A stretch of 45,201 bases of DNA from Selaginella moellendorffii. Taxonomy: Eukaryota > Streptophyta > Lycopodiopsida > Selaginellales > Selaginellaceae. The stretch is taken from NCBI RefSeq assembly GCF_000143415.4, contig NW_003314261.1, positions 4,924,360-4,969,560 on the forward strand, read 5' to 3'. A model generated the notes under the pieces. That model was not told the DNA's origin. It made no database searches and worked only from the letters and a program-made list of their open reading frames with translations. Made by a program: the position numbers and the translations under genes. This document shows positions 32,308-42,249 of this stretch, one piece after another. Each line of letters begins with the position of its first letter. Positions within the stretch are counted from its first letter, which is position 1.

Positions 32308-32852
32308 CTCCTTTGGGAGATCGAATGGTTGATGCTCCCAATCCAAGTGTGGGTGGCACTACTTACTTAGATATTTAGCATGGCTCAATGGAACCTCACT
32401 CTAGCCCTATAGATAGAGCACCCAAAGGCGGAAGGTGGGGAGAGTACCCATGAGGCTTGTGTAGGGCCATGGTGTTTCGAAATGTTGTCCTAAAGTCCTA
32501 GACTATGGAAAGGAAGAGGAGCAGTCCTTTGGTGTAGTGACCAAGGACATAGCCACATAGTGAGGAAGTCCCAGAGGATAGTGGGACTTAGTGGTTAGGC
32601 ATATGGGCTTTGACCTAGTGATAGTGTTGGCAGATACAGCCATGGACGGAAAAAGACTTGGTGGGGACCAAAAATGGGATATTGGGGAAGGCTGTTCCCC
32701 ATGTCTATGGGCATCCTAATAATGCTAAGGAGTGGATCTGGCATGATCACTTATGGACGGATGGCTCAATCTTTGAGAGATGGTATTGTGATGTAGTTGG
32801 TGTTGGATCACCAATGTGACAAAGGTGAATAGGAATGGCCTTAGCGTAATGG

Positions 32853-32860
32853 GTTGATAT
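32853..32860. repeat. hAT target-site duplication, left
   Basis: GTTGATAT, repeated exactly at 35781-35788. Eight bases is diagnostic of hAT insertion, and copy A shows the unbroken site (GGGTTGATATGTCGGTGG). Confidence 0.95.
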
Positions 32861-33155
32861 CAGTGTGTAACAAAGTCTGAGGCTCCTTTGTACCCCGTTG
32901 GTACCATTTCAAAATTGCCGGTACAAAACAAAGTTACAAGGATATACGCCAGTGCAAAAAATCTCATATAAGGCTAGATCCGGTACATTTGGATGTTATA
33001 AGGAATCCTGCCGGTACATTCACCTACCTTTTGAGGATTAGGGTTTCATGGTTAATTATGTTTAATTAATTCTAATTAACAAGATTAAATAAATAATCAT
33101 CAATCTTAGTTAACACTAACTAAACATAGTTACACTAAGTAAACCATGTCATTAA

Positions 33156-33233
33156 TCTAAGGTTAGAATATTCTTTCACAATGTTCACGTGGGCTCTAAG
33201 GTTAGAATATTCTTTCACAATGTTCACGTGGGC
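33156..33233. repeat. 39-bp tandem duplication plus GTGGGC repeats in hAT leader
   Basis: TCTAAGGTTAGAATATTCTT and onward (39 nt) occurs at 33156-33194 and again at 33195-33233, then GTGGGC repeats about three times to 33247. It lies between the 5' subterminal region and the transposase start. Confidence 0.9.
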
Positions 33234-33281
33234 GTGGGCGTGGGCGTGAACATAGATTTTGGTGGGGAGATCATCTGGGAA

Positions 33282-35609
33282 ATGGGGAGGGTGCCTGCAG
33301 GTAGGAGCAAGGCTGCTGCAAAAGCCATTGCTCAATCAAAGCAATCTTTGTTAAGTTTTGCCCCCATTGTGGAGAGAGGAGGTTTTGTAGATGAGGACAA
33401 CCTGGAGGGGACTGAGCCTGAGGAGGGATGTGAAGTGGGAGAAGGTGATGCTGCATCAGTAGAGGAGAAGGAGAAGAAAATTCGTAGGGGGAAGTGGCAA
33501 CCTGCATGGGTCATAAAATGGCGGTGGTTGCATTTTGATCAGAAAAATGGTAATAATTTTCTTGATTTTTCATCTAATCCTACTTGCATTACAGCACTGA
33601 TCTTCTGCTCAATATGCCGTGCCAACAAGAATTGCAAGAATCCATTTGGTACATCAGGTTCCACCAACATGAAGACTTCAAGTTTCCATGCTCATGGGCA
33701 AACAAAAGATCACAAGCATTCCATTTACATAGCTGAGGTGAAAGCTGGCGGTCAATCCTCCATGGCAGCTGCAAATGATCGGCAACAAGAGGCAGCAAAG
33801 AAGGGAGTTATTTGCTTGTTTAGGACTGCTTATGCTATTGCACAAGGTTTTGTTCCTCTTCGCAAATACCCATTGCTTCTGGAGCTACAACAGTTGAATG
33901 GAGTTTATGTTCCTAGCATGTACAAGAACGTGATGGCCTGCTCACGCTTCATCACTTTCATCAACAAGGTGAGCTAAAGTCTGATGATAAACCTTGATTA
34001 AATTTTGTTGTGTAGGTGCTCTTAGATCAAATTTTGGAGAAAGTTAAAGCTAGCCCATTCTTTGGAATAATGCTAGATGAGAGCACGGATATAAGGTAAA
34101 GTTGATTAGTGATATTCTTGGTTCTAAATTTGTTAATGCAGTACCAGTAAACACCTCATCTTTTACGTGACCTACATCCACAACGCAAGGGTGTTGACAA
34201 GCTATTTAGGCATGTCAATGGTGAACAATAGTTCTGCAGAGGTGATTTTTAACACCACCATAGCTTCACTGCAGGATTGGGGGCTGGATATGAGCAGGTT
34301 CGTGGGGTTTGGTTCAGACGGCTGCAATGTTACGACAGGAAACAGGACAGGGGTTGCAGCAAGGTTGAAGGAGGTCAATCCATTCATGACCTCCACACAT
34401 TGTCTTTCACACAAAGCTAACTTAAGTGTGGAGGACGTCTACAAGAATCCAGCAGTTCATAATCTTTGCGATGAAGTGGATCAAGTGGTGAACAAGGTAG
34501 CCAGTTTTTTCTCAAGGAGTTCTAGCAGGTTGCAGCAGCTACAGGCACTACAGGACGAGCTAAACTTCAAGGTGCTGAAGGTGTTGCGAATCCAGCAGAC
34601 ACGTTGGTTGAGCAAGGGTGGAGCCATTACCAAGATGTGTGAGTGTCTGGAACCACTACTCAAGTTTTTTAAGGACAGGAGAACAACTCAAACAAGGAAG
34701 CTGTATGACCGTCTCAGGAGTTTCAAGTTCCTTTATGCACTCCACTTTCTAGGAGATATCTTGGCATTGGTAAATCAGCTGAACCTGGAGTTTCAAGCAC
34801 AGACTATGGACGTGACTAGTGTTGCACCTTTATGCAAGGCAACTATGGCCAAGATACAAGTATACTATTTGGATAAGCAGGTGGATTTGAATGGTTTTCA
34901 GTTGGATAACAGAGGATATCCTATAATCCCAGATGGTGGATGCCGCAATGGTCCTTTGGATGAGCTCAGGTCATCAGTTAAGGGAAACGAATACAGAGAC
35001 GTGGAAATGATCAGGTCGATTCACGGAGAAGATTTGGAGGAGGTACTAGAGTTTCAAAAGAACTTTGGCACTAGTCTTTTGGAGGGTATAAGGACTAGGT
35101 TACAGGACTCTGAGGCGATTGGTATTCTCTCCAAGTTCCACTTTTTAGCTCCTATCAACTTACCTTCATCAGTGCGTGAGTTGAAAGCTTTTGGTAAGTT
35201 TGAGGTTCAGGAACTTGGAAAGTTCTACACAGGGATGATCAATGAAGCAGAGCTGGCTGAAGAGTACAGTTTATGGAAGATAATAGCTTCCGAGGAGTGG
35301 AAGGGGAAAACTTTTGTGGATGTTTGGGGAATGATTTATGCTCACAGTATCTAGACGAAGAAGTATCCCAACTTGCTGAAGTTGGAAATGGTCGGCATGG
35401 TTCAATGCTGCAACACTGCATCATGTGAGCGTGGGTTTAGTAGAATCAACTTGGTGAAGAATAAGTTTCGAAACCAGATGGGGACGGAGATGGTTGACGA
35501 GCTTGTGAGGATCTCCATTGAGGGTCCGCCAATAGCTGAGTTTGATTTCGAAACAGTGGTGCAAGCATGGAAGGAAGGTGCAACTTATAGGCATATTTAT
35601 ACAAGCTAA
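33282..35609 (+). pseudogene. hAT transposase with one in-frame stop
   Basis: Exons 33282-33968, 34016-34095 and 34142-35609 join in phase to about 744 codons; introns 47 and 46 nt. Zinc-finger-like part: CSICRANKNC with FHAHGQTKDH (TTF-type), near codons 105-150. Then the DUF4371-type core: LLDQILEKVKASPFFGIMLD with ESTDIS, FVGFGSDGCNV, HCLSHKANL and RWLSKGGA. The C-terminal dimerisation region has CCNTASCERGFSRINLVKNK. The group resembles hATs related to animal KIAA1586/ZNF862-type proteins. A single TAG at 35352-35354 separates the core from the dimerisation part; all else is open, so this copy is young or an expressed stop-variant. Confidence 0.93.
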
Positions 35610-35780
35610 AGTGATGGTTTGTAGATGTTTAACTTCCTTATAGTTTTCATATATTAAGGAATTTATCCGAATGAGATTTCCTCTTTTAAGGATTATGGCG
35701 GTACAAAAAAAATATATCCTATTCATTTTAAGTATTCAAGGATTTTTTCCAGTACACTAAAAATACTTTGTTACACACTG

Positions 35781-35788
35781 GTTGATAT
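35781..35788. repeat. hAT target-site duplication, right
   Basis: GTTGATAT, identical to 32853-32860. Confidence 0.95.
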
Positions 35789-36000
35789 GTTTATGGTACC
35801 TTTGGGTGTCGGTCATGGGATCGGACATATAGAGCACTTGGACTAACTGCAAATGTTGAGTGGCATGGATGTCATTCTCGAGGCTAGCAAACCCCAAGTC
35901 CAGAATAGAACTTATGGAAGTTGTGAGTAAGATTCCTCTAAATGGTCAGAGGTGTGGTTAAGTGACTAAAGTAGAATGGAAAATTTAGTCGCTTACAATT

Positions 36001-36012
36001 TGGTATCAGAGT
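36001..36012 (+). promoter_or_regulatory. Primer-binding-site-like motif after LTR copy B
   Basis: TGGTATCAGAGT three bases after the LTR end matches the initiator Met-tRNA complement used by many plant LTR elements. It supports the reading of copies A and B as LTRs in + orientation. Only about 80 bases of internal DNA follow before the inverted copy C. Confidence 0.75.
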
Positions 36013-36094
36013 TGTTCTTTAGTTTGACTTTTATTGGTGGTCAAATATATCACCACTTGTCTTGGCATTGAAAGGTCCCAGGAATGGGCTTATC

Positions 36095-36545
36095 TGTAAG
36101 CGACTAATTTTTCCATTCTAATTTAGTCACTTAACCACACCTCTGACCACTTGGAGGAGTCTTGTTCACAATGTCCATAAGTCCAATTCAGGACTTGGGG
36201 CTTGCCAACCCCAAGGATGGCATCCATGCCACTCAACCTCTGCATTTGGTCCAAGTGCTCCACGTGATTGATTCCATGATCGACACCCCAAGGTACCACC
36301 AACATATTAGCCTGCTACACTAAGGCCATGCCATTCACTTTGGTCACCCCGGTGGTCTAACACCACCTACATTGCAATTCCGTCTCTCAAAGACTAAGCC
36401 ATCCGTCCATGAGTGATCATCCCAGATCCACTCCTTAGCATCCTTAGGATGCCCACAGACATGGGGAATAGCCTTCCCCAATATCTCCTTTCCGGTCCCC
36501 ACCAAATCCCTTTCTGTCCATGGCCATGTTTGCTAACACTGCCAC
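36095..36545 (-). repeat. LTR-like repeat, copy C, inverted and truncated
   Basis: Begins TGTAAGCGACTAA, the reverse complement of the end of copies A/B, and matches them in inverted order until CACTGCCACT. The match then ends where a LINE fragment begins. Confidence 0.88.
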
Positions 36546-36548
36546 TGA

Positions 36549-37260
36549 CAACATGATTCAATTCTGGAAGCTGCCCGTGCAGGAAAAAGTGAAAGTCACC
36601 TCATGGTTGGTAGCTAATAATGGGCTCCCGGTTGGACAACACTTCTAGGATGATGCGAGTCGCAAGTGTAGGGAGTGTGGTAAAATTGAGATGGTCATGC
36701 ATGCATTGTGGGAGTGCAATACTGCAAAGGAGGTGTGGTGCCAAATCATCAAGGCAGGGAAGGAGCTGGGAGTTACACAGGATTTTGAGGCTTGCAATGG
36801 GGATGTGCTCCACTGGTTCGAGGGAGCGAGGGGTCCTGCCCAGGGCCCAGCCCTGTGACACATCAGGTGCAGAGGACGACATGGCTGGGGGACTCAGATT
36901 TGCTGGGATGCGACAGGGGCGGAGATAGGAGTCCCCGTGTGGGAGGCTCTCAGCCATGGTCGATGGGTGGTGTGGCATGTGACGGGAGTCCAGGCCCTTT
37001 GGGAAGCACATAATCGGGCTCATTTTGACAGGACACAGGTCAAGGTATCACGATCCCACTCTCTGCAAGCCATCTTTGAGCTCGTCGAAAGTGATCGCTC
37101 CACTATTATCAGCGTCCATCATTTTGAACATCTCTTTCGAGTAATGGCAGAGTGGTGGAGACTCATACTTGCGGCAGTATGGCTTCACCACGCTATCCAG
37201 GGGGAAGCGAGAGAGGCTCGAGGAATGGCAGAAAGCATGGCTGCCATGTTTCGGTGAAGG
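36549..37260 (+). pseudogene. LINE 3' fragment (zf-RVT region)
   Basis: The + strand reads LPVQEKVKVTSWLVANNGLP, then CRECGKIEMVMHALWECNTA with KEVW, the zf-RVT signature (C-x2-C ... H-A-L-x-x-C) found near the end of plant LINE ORF2. It goes on with frame changes through GVPVWEALSHGRWVVW and ALWEAHNRAHFDR. No RT domain precedes it, so this is a 5'-truncated insertion, as is common for LINEs. Confidence 0.8.
37051..37140 (-). pseudogene. EF-hand exon of a calcium-dependent protein kinase (CDPK), fragment
   Basis: The - strand reads [20 protein letters not shown] and [21 protein letters not shown] is a complete EF-hand loop, and the flanks match the first EF-hand of plant CDPKs. It stops directly at TGA and no kinase domain is nearby. 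It sits antisense within the LINE fragment, where the LINE-sense frame (36937-37257) stays open across it. Confidence 0.85.
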
Positions 37261-37855
37261 CGACCACAAAGAGGTTCATTAGAGATGGCAGCCCCCGAAG
37301 TCAATTTGGCGGTCAGCATGAAGGGGGGGCTTGGATTTGGATGCAATATGACGGAGGCGATTGCAGCTGCTTCTACTTCAAGTCTAGTATCACTTTGGAT
37401 GAGGGAGCTCTCCTCTAGGTAGCATGAGCTTCGGGCAGTATGCCCGGTTTTTGTATTAGTCCATACGGGACATTGGGGAATGTACATACATGTTTCACCG
37501 AATGTCTTTTGACGATTCAAGGAATTCTCAACCATCTTTTGTTCCAAGTTATGAATCTTGGTCACATGGAAGTTGTTTTTGGGAGGGAATGGTTTTATGA
37601 TAGAAAGCCAAGGATCAATTAAGAGTGTAATATTTTATGTATAAAAGTTGGTGGTGTTATGAAAGAGGTTGTTAGAATAGACAATAATGAAACTCTATTG
37701 ATTAATACTTTAGAGTTGCTAAAGTGCACATATGAAATAATTAGTTATTTCATAGTGTACCCATTTCTTTCTAATATGATCATATTTAATTTAGAGTACG
37801 TTCATGGTATGGGGCTTATATGAAGCATATTCAAGAGGAGTTCCATAACATATTT
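37261..37855. other. Unassigned repeat-like DNA
   Basis: GC-rich up to about 37440, then AT-rich. The short frames on both strands have no recognised domain. It lies between the LINE/CDPK fragment and the gypsy remnant. Confidence 0.4.
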
Positions 37856-40260
37856 ATGAATAAGTTGCCTAATGGTTCACCCTCAAAACATTAAGATTGA
37901 TTTGGTTCTTGAAGGTACTCCTTATCATTGACAGTCGACTCATAGTAGTTCTATTGAAAATAAGGAGATCAATAAGCAACTCCCCATATACCTTTAGAAA
38001 AGGTGGTTATAGATAAGCAAATCTCTTTATGCTATTCTAGTGGTGATTGTCAAGAAGAAAGATGGTATATAGCATGTTTGCATGAATTACAAGGGATTGA
38101 ACAATAAAACAGTGAAGAATATATTCCCAATTCTTCGTATCAATGATTTGCTAGATCTTTGTAGTGCTCAATATTTTACAAAGATTTATTTGAGGCAAGA
38201 GTATTATCAAATTTGTGTCAAGTCAAAAGATGTTTCAAAGACTACATTCTAAATGAGGATGGGTCACTACAAGTTTTTGGTGATGCTATTTGGTTTTACA
38301 AATGCTCCTGCAATTTTTCAAAGGTTGATAAATCAAGTTTTACAACCTTATTTTGAGAAGTTCATGATCAATTACTTTGATGATATCTTAGTGTTCAACT
38401 CTACAGTAGAGGAACATAAGATGTATATGTGAAGTGTTTTGCAATTTTTGAAGGACAACAAGCTTTAATAAAAGTTGTCCAAAAGCAAGTTTTTCTTAGA
38501 GGAGATTAAATATCTCAAGCATTTAATTTTAGTGTATGGTGTGAGAGTTGATCCCACAAAGATTCAAGTCATGGTTAATTGGCTTATATCTTCAATAGTG
38601 TATGATCTCTATAGTTTCTTTGGTATGGTTGGAATTTTTCAATGATTTATGAACAACTTCTCAGAGATAGTTGCTTCCTTGATAGATCTTCTCTAGAACA
38701 CATCAAAACATGCTACTATTCATGGTTGGAATGAGGTGTCAAGTGGTGTTTTAGCAATTGAAGTAACATTATAGTTTTACTCATGTGTTAAAAAAAATTT
38801 ATCTTAAAAAGCCTTTTATGGTCGAGATAAATGTGAGTAACATTATGGTTGTATTGCCTCAAGTTGTGCATCTTCTTGCATATATGAGCTATAAATTTGA
38901 TGAAATTGGCCTACTTGAGATAAAGAGTTATATATCGTGATCACTACTGTGAAGGAATAGTGACAATATTTGTATGGACCAAACTTTCATGTGGATTCAA
39001 ACCATTAATCTCTCTAGTATTTTAATTGTCAAAAGGATTCTTGAAGCTACTTTACTCATTGGCAAGAGTTTTTACAAAAGATATCTATTAAAACCTAATA
39101 CAAGTATAAAGGTGACAATAAGGTAGTTAATGCATTATCTAGGAAAAGGATTCTTGAAGCTATTTTACTCGTTAGCAAGGGTTCTTACAAAAAATATCTA
39201 TTAAGATTCAATACAAATATAGAGGTGACAATAAGGTGGTTAATATATTATTTAGGATAATAAATTTTATCTTATTCGTGAAGCTATCCAACAATCTATT
39301 AGATGAGCTTAAGGAGTTTACTGACTTTGACTCATTTAATTATCATTGATATTGGCATAAAAGTTTTGTCGAAGGATGCCTCTATAAATTTGAAAGGTGA
39401 CAAGTTTGCATCATATGAGGTACAAGATAAAATCCTGGTAAAGAAGGGAAATGTGGTGGTTGTTTGTGTTGACAAACTTATTAAATGGATTTTGGTTAAG
39501 TGTCATGATGTGCTAAGTGTTGGGCATTTAAGGGTACTGAGAACATATGTATTGGTGAAGAGGCATTTCTATTGGCCTAGAATAAAGTTGTAATACATGG
39601 TTGTTTGACCTACCAAGCAATTAAAGTTGACCATTAAAAGTTTACTAGCCTCATTCTCTATGTGTACTTGAAAATAAATGGGATAATATCTTAATGGACT
39701 TTATCATTAATTTGCTTAAAACCTTTAAAGGAAATGATATTATTTAGGCTGTTATGGATCATTTGATGAAGATGATTTACTTCTTTCTAGTGAAAATGAT
39801 AATTAAAGCTTTTGAACTTGCTCAGTTGTTTATAAACTAATTATTCAGTCTTTATAGTTTACTAGGTGATATTATAAGTTATCAGGATCCCAAATTTATG
39901 TTGAAGGTTTTTGAAAAATTAGAGACTAAACTAAGCATGAGTAATAGTGAGCAAACAATTCAATGGGCAAACATAGCAAATAAATCAATTTTTGGTGTTG
40001 AGATCTTTTGTGGAAACTTGATTCAACAAGGAATTTAGGAAAAAGCTTAGCTTTGTTCCAATTTATAGTGCTCAATAATTAGTTATTGGCATGTCTTTAT
40101 TCATGGCGATATATGGTTATAAGCATAGGTATTTTGTGAGTTTGAGTTTGGCTTTGGTTCAAGTGCCTTATGCTTATGATTTTTTGGAAGATATGCAAGA
40201 CAAGCTTGAGTTAACAAAATTAAGCATGCCCAAGAACCTAATGTTTTTCCTCACCAAACT
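37856..40260 (+). pseudogene. Degenerate Ty3/gypsy pol
   Basis: In order on the + strand: VVIVKKKDG and YKGLNNKTVKNIFPI (RT entry, about 38045-38135), YFTKIYLRQEYYQI, HYKFLVMLFGFTNAPAIFQR (38265-38325), NYFDDILVFN (altered YLDD, about 38375-38400), an RNase H region to about 39000, and HLRVLRTYVLVKRHFYWPRI (integrase H2C2 zinc region, 39520-39590). Integrase remnants follow to about 40200. The gypsy order RT-RNase H-integrase holds. Dozens of stops; a ~90-bp stretch around 39025-39110 is repeated near 39140-39240 (GGATTCTTGAAGCTA). No LTRs found. Confidence 0.88.
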
Positions 40261-40697
40261 AAACACCAAACATCATTAAGCTTGTGTCTATAAGTGGTGT
40301 AGAAGTAACCACTAGCAGATTGGAAGTGAAAAGCCTTAGAGCAGCCCAAGTGCTGGACGGTGAGAGGTTTGTTGCCATGGGCTCGTTTGGGTGGTGCCAT
40401 CTTCCTTCTCCATGTCCCTGTGAACTTGAAATGCCCTGTCTTGGCCAGAAACTTGGGAAGGAGATTTTGGAGGGATCCAATTCCTAGGCCTGGCAAATGC
40501 TGATGTCTAGAAGGGTCTCTTCAAAAATGCCAAACGTTGCTAACTGTGAGACATCCTTGAGCTTGGCTAGGCCCACTCTCACACTCCACTGGGAGAGCCT
40601 GCCACCAATGCCTTCCATTGCTAAAGCATGCGGCATGGGAAACACTGCACATTGATAGTGAAAGTGCTTCCCAATAGACAACGTCATCCTCCAAATA
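40261..40697. other. 3' flank of SABATH gene, unassigned
   Basis: Open on the - strand in pieces (HALAMEGIGGRLSQWSVRVG, GLAKLKDVSQLATFGIFEE) that look protein-like and may be a retroelement or gene fragment. I do not recognise it and place no gene here. Confidence 0.3.
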
Positions 40698-41085
40698 TTA
40701 CTTCTTGACAAGAACAAGCAAGACAATATCCACCTCTCCAAAAGGAGATGACACCGTGACCTTGGATGGCATTCGCTCATACATGAGCTCCACCACTTCT
40801 TGGTTGCCAATGTGCTTCTGGATGAAGGGTTTGGACACCGCCTTCCAAAACTTGGTTGCTGTGGCAGCATAGCTGGAAGATTGTGGATCCAGCCAAGGAA
40901 ACTTGAGATTTTCCGAGTGAATGACAGTGAATTGCTGGTCCACTGATCCCAGTGATGACCTGACCTCGTCCCCACTGCGAACATACGTAGGGAAATTGAA
41001 GGTATCCAAGCTTTCCTGGCTCAGAAGCCCCTGGCCACCGTTGACCGAGTCAGCATATGTGTTGACTAAACAGACACAGACACAG

Positions 41086-41142
<57 letters not shown>

Positions 41143-41896
41143 TTTACCTCTTGGATGAGATCCTTCCACACTGATTGTAAGGAGAAATCGTCCTCGTTGA
41201 GCTCGTGGGAGAGTCTTATGGGAAACATCAAGAGGAGGATGCCTCCGGTGACTAATTCTTGGGCCCGGCTATGGAGGAAGATGGAGAGATCGTCGCTGGC
41301 TTGCTGGGCAAAGGCTTCGATTGCCGCGGGTGGCGAGGATCTGGAGACAAACATGCAGTCTCTGTTCCAAGCTGGCGAATTCCTGTCCGTGATCGACTCT
41401 GGAATCTATGCGCAGAGGTTTGAGCCTGTTTAGAGAGGTCGATTGGGCGAGAACTGACCTTGGAGAGGTAATGCAGTGCGTAGTTCGTCATTGCAAAGTG
41501 GATAGAGGAACGAGGAAAGAGCCTGCGATAGAACGACCCGGGAACCCCACTAAAGAAGTATGGCTCACCTTGGGGATGTGGGACTAGAGCGAAGAGAGTG
41601 TTGAAGTCATTGACTGCCAGATCCGAGAAGATGGCCTGGATCTCCAGAGGTTTTCGATCGCCCACTTGCTCTCGCAGCCGGATTATCTCTCGGGCCACGA
41701 AGTCCAAGGCCTGGATCGTGTTGGAGCCGTGGGAACATCCCAAGTCGGCAATTCGAATCACATCCAAGGAGGAATCGAGGAAGAGGGGAGCACTGCTCGC
41801 GATGGCTTGCTCGATTGCGGCGTGGGCGCTGCTGAATCCTTGGGCCTGAAGACCGGAATTGCGATGGTAGCTATCCTTTCCAGAGCCGCCTTCCAT
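40698..41896 (-). CDS. SABATH-family carboxyl methyltransferase
   Basis: Exons on the - strand 41459-41896, 41148-41405 and 40698-41030 join in phase 0 to 342 aa. Start MEGGSGKDSYHRNSGLQAQG is the typical SABATH N-terminus (GG-x-G-x-x-SY-x-x-NS). SAM-binding motif IADLGCSHGSNT at about residues 47-58; FSDLAVNDFN and PGSFYRRLFPRSSIHF follow, then YALHYLSK at the first intron. Exon 2 has PAWNRD and RAQELVTGG; exon 3 begins GLLSQESLDTFNFPTY. Length fits the family (about 350). SABATH enzymes transfer methyl from SAM to carboxyl groups of small acids such as salicylate, jasmonate, IAA or benzoate in the cytosol. The substrate cannot be assigned from sequence; the HYLSK position often holds WLS in characterised members. 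The second intron contains a long (GA)n repeat. Confidence 0.92.
41068..41139. repeat. ACACAG and (GA)n microsatellite inside SABATH intron
   Basis: A few CAGACA units then about 24 GA units, ending eight bases from the donor GTAAAGC on the - strand. On the transcript it is a long (CU)n tract. Confidence 0.95.
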
Positions 41897-42146
41897 CGCT
41901 TGGGGCTAGATTGCCAATTATAGCCGTCAGTTTCTGGATAAGGTAAGAGCAGCCTATGGTTAAACACCATCCTGATTCACTCTCTCTCCGCTTACTTGGC
42001 AATGACGTGGCATCAGCCCTCTTTTTTGTTTTATCTCCAGCGCACTCCCTCTCCCGTCCGTCGCCGCTGCACACTCCCGCTCGCGGCTATCGCCCGCCCG
42101 CTCGCCCTCACGGCTCCCGCCCGCACTCCCACCCGCCCCCGCCCCC

Positions 42147-42181
42147 CATTGACTGCCAGATCCGAGAAGATGGCCTGGATC
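42147..42181 (+). repeat. 35-bp copy of SABATH coding DNA inside MULE end
   Basis: CATTGACTGCCAGATCCGAG and the next 15 bases are identical to 41608-41642 in SABATH exon 1 and in the same orientation. It is followed by a partial tandem repeat of its end (ATGGCCTGGATCC). Confidence 0.9.
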
Positions 42182-42249
42182 CATGGCCTGGATCCACGTG
42201 GAAGTAATTTTAGGAATCATTTAGGATCCCCCATGGCTTGATGAGGTGC

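Larger units (their letters stand above)
32861..35780 (+). mobile_element. hAT DNA transposon, nearly intact (2920 bp)
   Basis: Perfect 16-bp terminal inverted repeats: CAGTGTGTAACAAAGT at 32861-32876 and its reverse complement at 35765-35780, flanked by an 8-bp duplication. Subterminal CCGGTAC/GGTACA motifs recur near 32900, 32935, 32982, 33010 and 35700, as expected for transposase-binding sites. The interior encodes one transposase on the + strand. Confidence 0.97.
32308..35997 (+). repeat. LTR-like repeat, copy B, interrupted by hAT element
   Basis: Left part 32308-32860 and right part 35781-35997 together match copy A; the hAT transposon occupies the middle. Ends GTCGCTTACA. Confidence 0.85.

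Noticed and set aside
36601-37023. 140-codon - strand frame in the LINE tail
   Set aside because: Antisense shadow of the zf-RVT region, which has clear sense-strand motifs.
41871-42241. Pro/Arg-rich frames in the GC-rich MULE end
   Set aside because: Low-complexity CCCGC repeats; no domain and all frames are open.
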